Source: Clostridia bacterium (GTDB taxonomy: Bacteria; Bacillota; Clostridia; Oscillospirales; Acutalibacteraceae). From it: a DNA stretch of 7,127 bases. The stretch spans positions 1 to 7,127 of the forward strand of contig JAFNZJ010000127.1 of assembly GCA_017382915.1 (NCBI GenBank). Reading direction: 5' to 3'. A program made the translations under genes and the position numbers. Shown one piece after another: positions 1 to 5,579 of this stretch. Numbering within the stretch: the first letter of the stretch is position 1; each line of letters starts with the position of its first letter. Below the pieces are notes generated by a model. That model was not told where the DNA came from. It did not search any database and saw only the letters and a list, made by a program, of their open reading frames with translations.

Positions 1-130
1 CGAAACGACACATTTATGTGTGGCGGGTAATAGTTGCGTGGCTGGCAGGCCAATACGCAAACGCACTTGTGCGTAGCCAGTAACATTAGGGCTATGCCCG
101 AAAATGAAAAACCACCCGCTATGCGGGTGG
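1..130. repeat. Cluster of small hairpins, possibly a mobile-element end
   Basis: No convincing gene is seen here. Four short perfect inverted repeats occur in 130 bases: ACACAT-TT-ATGTGT (8-21), ACGCAC-TT-GTGCGT (61-74), GGGC-TAT-GCCC (89-99) and CCACCCGC-TAT-GCGGGTGG (112-130). The first two sit inside an imperfect direct repeat: both begin AAACG and end GTAA, at about 3-29 and 59-83. The last two share the core GCTATGC. Such hairpin sets are typical of REP-like repeats and of the ends of IS200/IS605-type elements, but no transposase is visible in the window. Frames 2 and 3 are open from the left edge for about 25 codons and show no recognisable protein. The identity is a guess; the structure is read directly. 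Confidence 0.4.
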
Positions 131-140
131 ATATTTATTT
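112..140. terminator. Hairpin, probable bidirectional terminator
   Basis: A perfect 8-bp GC-rich stem, CCACCCGC/GCGGGTGG, closes a 3-base TAT loop at 112-130. On the plus strand it is followed by the T-rich ATATTTATTTGTTTT. On the minus strand it is followed by TTTTTCATTTT, the better U-tract. It could end transcription entering from the left, or transcription of something on the minus strand. It could also be a repeat hairpin belonging to the cluster at 1-130. Confidence 0.5.
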
Positions 141-185
141 GTTTTCTTAAAATTTTACCAAAATGTGGTTTTAGATGTTGTTTTT

Positions 186-218
186 ATGTGGTTTTTGTTT
201 TTGAAAACCACATTTTTT
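186..218 (+). terminator. Palindrome with T-run: weak terminator or operator
   Basis: ATGTGGTTTT (186-195) and its exact reverse complement AAAACCACAT (204-213) flank an 8-base loop, and six Ts run from 213 to 218. A 10-bp stem plus U-tract fits an intrinsic terminator, although only four pairs are G-C. The same half-site recurs at 163-172 and, as TGTGGTTTT, inside the promoter spacer at 302-310. An operator for a dimeric regulator is therefore an equally good reading. Confidence 0.45.
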
Positions 219-225
219 ATTGCTT

Positions 226-243
226 TTTGGGTAAAAACAAAAT
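226..243 (+). promoter_or_regulatory. Candidate activator/operator site, copy 1
   Basis: TTTGGGTAAAAACAAAAT lies 67 bases before the -35 box of the dehydratase promoter, counted start to start. Seventeen of its 18 bases recur at 4583-4600, upstream of the aldolase promoter. The position suits an upstream activator site of a sugar-responsive regulator, but no regulator gene is in the window and its identity is unknown. Confidence 0.4.
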
Positions 244-292
244 ATTTTTAATAAATTTTATTTGTTTTTGTTTGTTTTTTCTTGTTTTTCTA

Positions 293-321
293 TTGACAAA
301 TTGTGGTTTTTGGTTTACAAT
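293..321 (+). promoter_or_regulatory. Sigma-A promoter of the dehydratase operon
   Basis: TTGACA (293-298), a 17-base spacer and TACAAT (316-321) give a consensus -35 and a one-mismatch -10 at ideal spacing. Transcription would start near 328 and leave a leader of about 57 bases. The spacer contains TGTGGTTTT (302-310), matching the upstream half-sites, so a repressor bound there would block RNA polymerase directly. Confidence 0.85.
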
Positions 322-336
322 AATAATGTGTTATTG

Positions 337-365
337 GCCAAACTAGCGAAACTGCGCTTTTTGGC
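337..365 (+). promoter_or_regulatory. 5' UTR hairpin before the dehydratase start
   Basis: GCCAAA (337-342) pairs with TTTGGC (360-365), and inside it AGCG (345-348) pairs with CGCT (355-358) around an AAACTG loop. This gives a two-part 10-bp stem in the predicted leader. It ends six bases before the GGAAGG ribosome site (371-376), so it may stabilise the 5' end of the mRNA or tune access to the ribosome site. It matches no riboswitch class that I recognise. Confidence 0.45.
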
Positions 366-384
366 AGAAAGGAAGGTGCCTTTT

Positions 385-2913
385 ATGGCTGATTTTTATA
401 CCAAAGAAATTGCAAAAAGTCCGCGTATTGCGGGGCTTGTTTCTCACCTGTTTGAGCAGATGCCCCAAATTGAAACCGACCGTGCTGTTTTGCTTACCGA
501 AAGCTATAAAGCCACCGAAGGTATGCCGGTTATTACCCGCCGCGCAAAGGCCTTTGAAAATATTATGAATAACCTGCCCATTACAATTCGCCCAAATGAG
601 CTTATTGTAGGCAGCAATACCCTGCGTCCAAGAAGCTGTCAGGTGTTCCCTGAATATTCCTACTCTTGGCTTGAGGATGAGCTTGATACGGTTGAAACCC
701 GCTCGGCCGACCCGTTTTATATTTCAGAAGAAAATAAAAAGGTTCTGCGTGAGGTTTATAAATATTGGAAGGGTAAAACCACCAGCGAGCTTGCCGAAAG
801 CTATATGTCGGATGAAACCAAAACCGCAATGCGACATAACATATTCACACCGGGCAACTACTTTTATAACGGCGTTGGTCACCTTTCGGTTAAATACGAC
901 GAGGTGCTTGCCATTGGCTTTGAGGGTATTAAGGCAAGGGCAGAGAAGGCCCTTGAGGGCTTAAATATAGGCGATGCCGATTATGCCGGCCGCACCGCAT
1001 TTTTAAAGGCGGTTATAACCACACTTAATGCCGCCTGCCATTATGCTGAGCGCTATGCACTTTTAGCCCTTGATATGGCCGAAAAAGAAACCGACCCCAA
1101 AAGAAAGCTGGAGCTTGCCCTTATAGCAAGCAACTGTGCAAATGTTCCCCGCAAGGGTGCCACCTCTTTTTATGAGGCCTGTCAGTCCTTCTGGTTTGTT
1201 CAGATGCTGCTTCAAACCGAGGCAAGCGGTCACTCAATTTCGCCAGGTCGTTTTGACCAATATATGTACCCCTACTATAAAAAAGATTTGGATGAAGGCA
1301 AAATCACCCGCGAGTTTGCCCAAGAGCTGCTTGACTGTATTTGGGTTAAGCTTAACGACCTTAATAAGGTGCGTGACGCCGCCTCTGCCGAAGGCTTTGC
1401 AGGCTACAGCCTATTCCAAAACCTTATTGCGGGCGGTCAAACCGAAGAGGGTCTTGATGCCACCAACGACCTTTCGTTTATGTGCATAACCGCATCAATG
1501 CATGTTATGCTTCCTATGCCTTCCTTCTCGGTAAGGGTTTGGAACGGCACCCCACACGAATTTTTACTGCGCGCGGGTGAGCTTACACGCACAGGCGTAG
1601 GGCTTCCCGCCTACTATAACGATGAGGTTATTATTCCGTCGCTTGTAAACCGCGGATTAACCTTGGCCGAAGCCCGCAACTACTGTATTATAGGTTGCGT
1701 GGAGCCACAGACCCCCGGCAAAACCGACGGTTGGCACGATGCCGCATTCTTTAATATGTGCCGTCCGCTGGAGCTGGTTTTCGGTGGCGGTAGCGAGTTT
1801 GGTGAGCTGGTTGGTGTTAAAACCCCCGCCCTTTCTAAGCTTGATACCTTTGATAAGTTCTACGATGCATATAAGGCACAAATGAACTACACCATTGAGC
1901 TTATGGTTAATGCCGATAACAGCATTGATTTAGCCCACGCTGAGCGCTGTCCCTTGCCATTTTTATCATCTATGGTTGATGACTGTATTGCCAGGGGCAA
2001 GTCGGTACAAAACGGCGGTGCGGTTTATAACTTCACAGGACCGCAGGGCTTTGGTATTGCCAATATGGCCGATGCCCTTTATGCCATTAAAACATTGGTT
2101 TATGATGAGAAAAAGTACACCTTAAGCCAGTTTGCAGATGCACTTCGCAACAACTACGGTGAGCCAATGCCGCCCGTTTTGGCAACCAACCTTACCACAG
2201 GTGTTGTAACCGAGCTTGCAAATAAAGGTAAGGTGCTGGATGCAAACGGCATTGCCGATGTTTACACCAAAATTTCACAAAACAAAACACCTGCCGATAA
2301 AAAAGCATTTTATCAAAAGCTTAAAGCCGATATTGAGGCTCTGCCTAAATTCGGTAACGATATTAAAGAGGTTGACCTTTTTGCAAGGGATGTTGCCTAC
2401 ACCTATACAAAGCCGCTTGAAAACTATAAAAACCCACGTGGCGGCATCTTCCAGGCAGGTCTGTACCCCGTTTCGGCCAATGTTCCACTTGGCGCACAGA
2501 CAGGCGCCACACCCGACGGCCGTTTGGCGGGCACACCGGTTGCTGACGGTGTATCACCTGCGGCAGGACGCGATGTAAACGGTCCAACCGCCGCCTGCAA
2601 CTCGGTTTCAAAGCTGGACCACTACATTGCATCCAACGGAACACTGTTTAATATGAAGTTCCACCCCAGCGCACTTAAAGGACAGGGCGGTTTAGAAAGC
2701 TTTGTAGCGCTTGTTCGTGGCTACTTTGACCAAAAGGGCTCGCACATGCAGTTTAATGTTGTCAGCCGCGAAACCCTTTTAGATGCACAGCAAAACCCCG
2801 AAAAGTATAAGTCCCTTGTTGTTCGCGTGGCGGGTTACAGTGCACTCTTTACCACCCTTTCACGCTCACTGCAGGATGACATTATTAACCGTACCGAGCA
2901 GGGAGGTTTTTAA
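385..2913 (+). CDS. B12-independent 1,2-propanediol dehydratase, glycyl radical enzyme
   Basis: The 842-residue protein is a PFL-like glycyl radical enzyme that removes water from 1,2-propanediol to give propionaldehyde. The catalytic cysteine motif GCVEP places Cys438 and Glu440. The substrate-binding residues expected for diol dehydratases appear as NGVGH (His166) and GWHD (Asp452). The radical site RVAGYSA places Gly817 close to the C-terminus. GCVEPQTPGKT followed by WHDAAFFN resembles propanediol/glycerol dehydratases rather than choline lyase or pyruvate formate-lyase. From the C. butyricum glycerol dehydratase numbers I remember (Cys433, Gly763), the Cys-Gly distance here is 49 residues longer. 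The extra sequence lies at about 593-645, before PKFGND. Start: the frame is open from 262, but ATG 385 has GGAAGG eight bases upstream and begins the conserved N-terminus. There is no clear N-terminal targeting helix. The stop abuts the activase start. Glycerol as the substrate cannot be excluded, but the adjoining aldolase favours propanediol. Confidence 0.92.
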   Translation: MADFYTKEIAKSPRIAGLVSHLFEQMPQIETDRAVLLTESYKATEGMPVITRRAKAFENIMNNLPITIRPNELIVGSNTLRPRSCQVFPEYSYSWLEDELDTVETRSADPFYISEENKKVLREVYKYWKGKTTSELAESYMSDETKTAMRHNIFTPGNYFYNGVGHLSVKYDEVLAIGFEGIKARAEKALEGLNIGDADYAGRTAFLKAVITTLNAACHYAERYALLALDMAEKETDPKRKLELALIASNCANVPRKGATSFYEACQSFWFVQMLLQTEASGHSISPGRFDQYMYPYYKKDLDEGKITREFAQELLDCIWVKLNDLNKVRDAASAEGFAGYSLFQNLIAGGQTEEGLDATNDLSFMCITASMHVMLPMPSFSVRVWNGTPHEFLLRAGELTRTGVGLPAYYNDEVIIPSLVNRGLTLAEARNYCIIGCVEPQTPGKTDGWHDAAFFNMCRPLELVFGGGSEFGELVGVKTPALSKLDTFDKFYDAYKAQMNYTIELMVNADNSIDLAHAERCPLPFLSSMVDDCIARGKSVQNGGAVYNFTGPQGFGIANMADALYAIKTLVYDEKKYTLSQFADALRNNYGEPMPPVLATNLTTGVVTELANKGKVLDANGIADVYTKISQNKTPADKKAFYQKLKADIEALPKFGNDIKEVDLFARDVAYTYTKPLENYKNPRGGIFQAGLYPVSANVPLGAQTGATPDGRLAGTPVADGVSPAAGRDVNGPTAACNSVSKLDHYIASNGTLFNMKFHPSALKGQGGLESFVALVRGYFDQKGSHMQFNVVSRETLLDAQQNPEKYKSLVVRVAGYSALFTTLSRSLQDDIINRTEQGGF

Positions 2914-3702
2914 TTGCAGGATTATTTGAATACAAAGGGTCGCATCTTTGATATTCAAAGGTTTTCGGTGCACGACGGTCCGGGGGTACGCACAATAGTC
3001 TTTTTAAAGGGCTGTGTACTGCGTTGCAAATGGTGTTGCAACCCCGAATCGCAAAACTATGAAATTCAAACTATGGTACGAAACGGCAAAACCGAAACGG
3101 TAGGTCGTGATGTTACCGTAAATGAGGTTATGGAAAGCGTGCTTAAGGACAGGGTTTATTACCGCCGCAGCGGTGGCGGGCTAACCCTTTCGGGCGGTGA
3201 AAGTCTTTGCCAGCCCGAATTTGCCACAGCGCTGCTTCGTGCCGCAAAGGATGCGGGGCTTAACACCGCTATTGAATCTACCGCGGCGGCGCCAATAAGC
3301 ACCATAAGGCAGCTTTTACCATACCTTGACCATTACCTTATGGATATTAAGCATATGGACCCAAATAAACACAAGGAATTTACAGGCAAGGAAAACACCC
3401 TTATGTTAGAAAATGCCAAAATCTTGGCAAAGGAAGCCAAGCACCTTGTAATAAGGGTGCCTGTAATACCCACCTTTAATGACCAAAAGGAAGAAATCGC
3501 CGCCATTTGCAAATATGTAAGCGAAATTATGCCGGGCGGTGAAATAAATCTTTTGCCCTATCACCGTCTGGGGCAGGATAAATATGAAGCTTTGGGCCGC
3601 AGCTACCTGATGGCGCATATCTCACCCCCAAGTGATGAGCATATGAATGAGCTTTTAAAGGTAGCCGAAGGCTATGGCCTAAAAGCCAAGATAGGAGGAT
3701 GA
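2914..3702 (+). CDS. Glycyl radical enzyme activase (radical SAM)
   Basis: The 262-residue radical-SAM enzyme abstracts hydrogen from Gly817 of the dehydratase, using SAM and a [4Fe-4S] cluster. The cluster motif CX3CX2C is Cys34, Cys38 and Cys41 within KGCVLRCKWCCNPES. The N-terminal FSVHDGPGVRTIVF signature, the SAM-contacting SGGE (residues 93-96), the MDIKHMD strand (143-149) and RVPVIPTFND (181-190) are all present. Diol-dehydratase and choline-lyase activases often carry a ferredoxin-like insert with two more clusters after the first motif. Here residues 43-85 contain no cysteine, so that insert is absent and the length is near that of pyruvate formate-lyase activase. The start is TTG at 2914, directly after the dehydratase TAA, with GGGAGG at 2901-2906 inside the preceding codons. 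No ATG fits the conserved N-terminus. Tight coupling would keep activase in fixed proportion to the dehydratase. Confidence 0.92.
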   Translation: MQDYLNTKGRIFDIQRFSVHDGPGVRTIVFLKGCVLRCKWCCNPESQNYEIQTMVRNGKTETVGRDVTVNEVMESVLKDRVYYRRSGGGLTLSGGESLCQPEFATALLRAAKDAGLNTAIESTAAAPISTIRQLLPYLDHYLMDIKHMDPNKHKEFTGKENTLMLENAKILAKEAKHLVIRVPVIPTFNDQKEEIAAICKYVSEIMPGGEINLLPYHRLGQDKYEALGRSYLMAHISPPSDEHMNELLKVAEGYGLKAKIGG

Positions 3703-3708
3703 TATAAA

Positions 3709-4089
3709 ATGGACAGTTTTTATGATGCACTTAAAAACGATGGTAAGGCCCGCATTATTCAAGAGCTTGTACCGGGTAAGCAAATTACTTTGGCACATGT
3801 TATTGCCAACCCCGACCCTGTGCTTTACCAAAAACTGGGACTTGACCCCGCCGCAGACTATAAAACCTCTGCCATTGGTATCATAACCCTTTCCCCTGCC
3901 GAAACAGCCATTATCGCAGGCGATATTGCCACCAAGGCATCGGGCGCAGAGCTTGGCTTTGTTGACCGTTTTAGCGGTACACTTATTGTGGTGGGCAGCG
4001 TTTCACAGATTGAGTCGGCGGTGGATGCCGTTTGCACCTATGTGCGAAGCGTTTTAGGCTTTACGGTCTGCCCCATTACCAAAACTTAA
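3709..4089 (+). CDS. Microcompartment shell protein, EutS/PduU type
   Basis: The 126-residue protein is a circularly permuted single-BMC-domain shell protein that forms hexameric tiles of the compartment wall. The permuted N-terminal part RIIQELVPGKQITLAHVIA (15-33) is characteristic of EutS/PduU, where it builds a small beta-barrel over the pore. The BMC core follows with AIGIITLSPAETAIIAGDIA (55-74), GFVDRFSGTLIVVGSV (83-98) and the closing PITKT. The protein is about 10-15 residues longer than enteric EutS or PduU because of an N-terminal extension. ATG 3709 is chosen because AGGAGG (3693-3698), overlapping the end of the activase gene, precedes it by ten bases. It is the only shell gene in the window. 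Other shell tiles must be encoded elsewhere, since this type does not make a full shell alone. Confidence 0.93.
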   Translation: MDSFYDALKNDGKARIIQELVPGKQITLAHVIANPDPVLYQKLGLDPAADYKTSAIGIITLSPAETAIIAGDIATKASGAELGFVDRFSGTLIVVGSVSQIESAVDAVCTYVRSVLGFTVCPITKT

Positions 4090-4090
4090 T

Positions 4091-4564
4091 ATGAATAAGG
4101 TCATTTTAATAGGCCGCAGCGAAAGTGGCAAAACAACCCTGACGCAGGCCCTTATGGGCGAGGATATACATTATAATAAAACCCAAACGACCACGCGCGA
4201 CGGATTTTTAATTGACACCCCGGGTGAGTACATACAAACCCGTAACTTTGGCGGTGCGCTTGCGGTTTATGCCTATGAAAGTGATATTGTAGGGCTGCTG
4301 CTGTCAGCCACCGAGCCCTATTCGCTTTTTAGCCCCAACATAACCTCTTTGGCCAACCGACTGGTTATAGGAATAATAACCGGCATTGACCAAAAGGGCG
4401 CAAATGTTGACCGCGCCGAAAGGTGGTTAAGGCTTGCGGGCTGTAAAACAATTTTTAAGGTAAGCGCCGTCACGGGCGAAGGTATTGATGAGCTTAAAGA
4501 GTTCTTAACATCCTTTGATACCAAGAAATATTATAAGGAGCAACGCGCTAAACTGCCTTATTAG
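4091..4564 (+). CDS. EutP/PduV-like small P-loop GTPase
   Basis: The 157-residue protein belongs to the EutP/PduV family of microcompartment-associated P-loop proteins. Salmonella EutP has been reported as an acetate kinase and PduV as binding the shell; the role here is not shown. The Walker A/G1 motif GRSESGKT is residues 8-15, G3 is DTPG (42-45) and G5 is VSAVTGEG (124-131). G4 reads TGID (97-100) where EutP relatives normally have TKxD and classical GTPases NKxD, so the guanine-contacting lysine is replaced by glycine. The start codon lies one base after the shell-protein stop and I see no Shine-Dalgarno sequence, so translation probably depends on coupling to the upstream gene. No strong terminator follows. 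The weak repeat GTTGT/ACAAC (4564-4580) has no T-run. Confidence 0.85.
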   Translation: MNKVILIGRSESGKTTLTQALMGEDIHYNKTQTTTRDGFLIDTPGEYIQTRNFGGALAVYAYESDIVGLLLSATEPYSLFSPNITSLANRLVIGIITGIDQKGANVDRAERWLRLAGCKTIFKVSAVTGEGIDELKEFLTSFDTKKYYKEQRAKLPY

Positions 4565-4582
4565 TTGTCAAAATAACAACAA

Positions 4583-4600
4583 TTTGGGTAAAAACCAAAT
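4583..4600 (+). promoter_or_regulatory. Candidate activator/operator site, copy 2
   Basis: TTTGGGTAAAAACCAAAT differs by one base from the copy at 226-243 and starts 77 bases before the -35 box of the aldolase promoter. With one more base on the left it is a small palindrome, ATTTGG (4582-4587) and CCAAAT (4595-4600), which supports binding by a dimer. The rest of the spacer to 4659 is A-rich. It includes AAAACCAC (4643-4650), the reverse complement of the GTGGTTTT half-site seen before the first promoter. Confidence 0.42.
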
Positions 4601-4659
4601 CAAAACACAGTAAAACCAACAAAAATCAATAAAAACAAAGAAAAAACCACTTTTAAATG

Positions 4660-4688
4660 TTGACTTTGTTTGTTTTATGTGATATATT
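4660..4688 (+). promoter_or_regulatory. Sigma-A promoter of the aldolase unit, extended -10
   Basis: TTGACT (4660-4665), a 17-base spacer and TATATT (4683-4688), with TGA directly before the -10 giving an extended -10 (4680-4682). Transcription would start near 4695 and leave a leader of about 69 bases. Together with the strong ribosome site this predicts high expression of the aldolase, independent of the upstream unit. Confidence 0.85.
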
Positions 4689-4700
4689 TATCATAGCAAA

Positions 4701-4742
4701 GTGGGGTAAAAGCCCCGCAAACTAATTGTATATTCAGAATAT
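4701..4742 (+). promoter_or_regulatory. Two small inverted repeats in the aldolase 5' UTR
   Basis: GTGGGG (4701-4706) pairs with CCCCGC (4713-4718), with one G-U pair, around a TAAAAG loop a few bases after the predicted transcription start. Such 5'-terminal hairpins often stabilise mRNA. A second palindrome, ATATTC-A-GAATAT, covers 4730-4742, just before the AAAGGAG ribosome site. No T-run follows the GC hairpin, so it is not an obvious attenuator. Confidence 0.4.
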
Positions 4743-4763
4743 TTACATAAAGGAGAAATCAAA

Positions 4764-5576
4764 ATGGTATCTGAGTACGAAATCAAAAAACAAATATGCG
4801 AAATCGGTAAGCGTATTTACGACAGAGGCATGGTTGCATCTAACGATGGTAACATCTCTGTAAAGCTTAACGACAATGAGTTCCTTTGCACCCCTACCGG
4901 TGTTAGCAAGGGCTTTATGACACCTGAGTACATCTGCAAGGTTGACGCAGAGGGCAAGGTTATTCAGGCCAACCCCGGCTTTAGACCCTCATCTGAAATT
5001 AAAATGCATATGAGAGTTTATAAAAACCGTCCTGATGTTCAGTCGGTTGTTCACGCCCACCCAATGTATGCAACCGCATTTGCTATTGCAGGCGTACCCC
5101 TTACTCAGCCCATTATGCCTGAGGCAGTTATCGCACTTGGTTGCGTTCCCATTGCTGAGTACGGCACCCCCTCTACCGAGGAAATCCCCGATGCAGTTGA
5201 AAAGTATTTGCCCTACTTTGATGCAGTTTTGCTTGAAAATCACGGCGCACTTGCTTTTTCTGATTCACTGCTTAACGCATACCACAAAATGGAATCTGTT
5301 GAATTTTACGCAAAGCTTTTATTCCTTTCAAATCAACTTGGCGGTCCTAAGGAGCTTTCTAAATCACAGGTTGAAAGACTTTATGAAATTCGCCGTCAGT
5401 TTGGTTTACCCGGCAAGCACCCCGCAAACCTTTGCCCCAACGCAAAGGCAGGTCTGCCCAGCTGCCACAGCTGTAAAGGTACCTGCGGCGCTACCCTTAA
5501 TGCCGATAGCGGTGCAACAAGCGATGACCTTGTAGCACAGATAACCAAAAAGGTTATGGAACAGCTTGGTAAATAA
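4764..5576 (+). CDS. Class II sugar-phosphate aldolase with C-terminal cargo peptide
   Basis: The 270-residue class II aldolase of the FucA/AraD family probably splits L-fuculose-1-P and/or L-rhamnulose-1-P into DHAP and lactaldehyde, the source of 1,2-propanediol for the dehydratase. Family motifs in order: SNDGNIS (26-32), TPTGVSKG (43-50), PSSE with catalytic Glu78, and the zinc site HAHP (His97, His99) plus ENHG (His160). The catalytic domain ends near residue 215. The remaining ~55 residues are an extension with a cysteine cluster (Cys224, 234, 237, 241), a flexible linker and a terminal amphipathic helix (about 253-270, LVAQITKKVMEQL) of the kind that targets cargo into microcompartments. 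AAAGGAG stands eight bases before ATG 4764. The gene opens its own transcription unit and uses TCT serine codons more than its neighbours. Exact sugar specificity cannot be read from the sequence. Confidence 0.9.
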   Translation: MVSEYEIKKQICEIGKRIYDRGMVASNDGNISVKLNDNEFLCTPTGVSKGFMTPEYICKVDAEGKVIQANPGFRPSSEIKMHMRVYKNRPDVQSVVHAHPMYATAFAIAGVPLTQPIMPEAVIALGCVPIAEYGTPSTEEIPDAVEKYLPYFDAVLLENHGALAFSDSLLNAYHKMESVEFYAKLLFLSNQLGGPKELSKSQVERLYEIRRQFGLPGKHPANLCPNAKAGLPSCHSCKGTCGATLNADSGATSDDLVAQITKKVMEQLGK

Positions 5577-5579
5577 CCA

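Larger units (their letters stand above)
131..384. other. T-rich non-coding leader upstream of the dehydratase gene
   Basis: There is no gene in this stretch. The plus strand is strongly T-rich with scattered single Gs (GTTTTTG, TTTGTTTG). It holds the palindrome at 186-213, further TGTGGTTTT copies at 164-172 and 302-310, the 18-base motif at 226-243 that recurs before the aldolase promoter, the promoter at 293-321 and the leader hairpin at 337-365. The open frames crossing it translate into low-complexity F/L/C/N-rich strings, as expected for T-rich non-coding DNA. Confidence 0.7.

Noticed and set aside
1..130. CRISPR array
   Set aside because: The two direct-repeat units are imperfect and few, with no regular spacer series and no cas genes.
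104..346. Plus-strand open frame of 80 codons in the T-rich leader
   Set aside because: The translation is a low-complexity F/C/L/N string. It has no ribosome site, runs through the terminator-like hairpins and the promoter, and resembles no protein.
262..384. Upstream extension of the dehydratase frame, adding 41 residues
   Set aside because: It would start before the promoter's -10 box, has no ribosome site and is hydrophobic low complexity. ATG 385 has GGAAGG at the right distance and a family-like N-terminus.
2363..2644. Minus-strand 93-codon frame and the other antisense frames inside the dehydratase gene
   Set aside because: They are shadows of a strongly conserved enzyme on the plus strand and have no own start signals.
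4565..4600. Intrinsic terminator after the EutP-like gene
   Set aside because: The stems GTTGT/ACAAC and ATTTGG/CCAAAT are short and AT-rich and are not followed by a T-run on the plus strand.
5035..5535. 166-codon plus-strand frame within the aldolase gene
   Set aside because: It is out of frame with the aldolase, whose metal-binding and catalytic motifs are all intact. Its composition is typical of a shadow frame.
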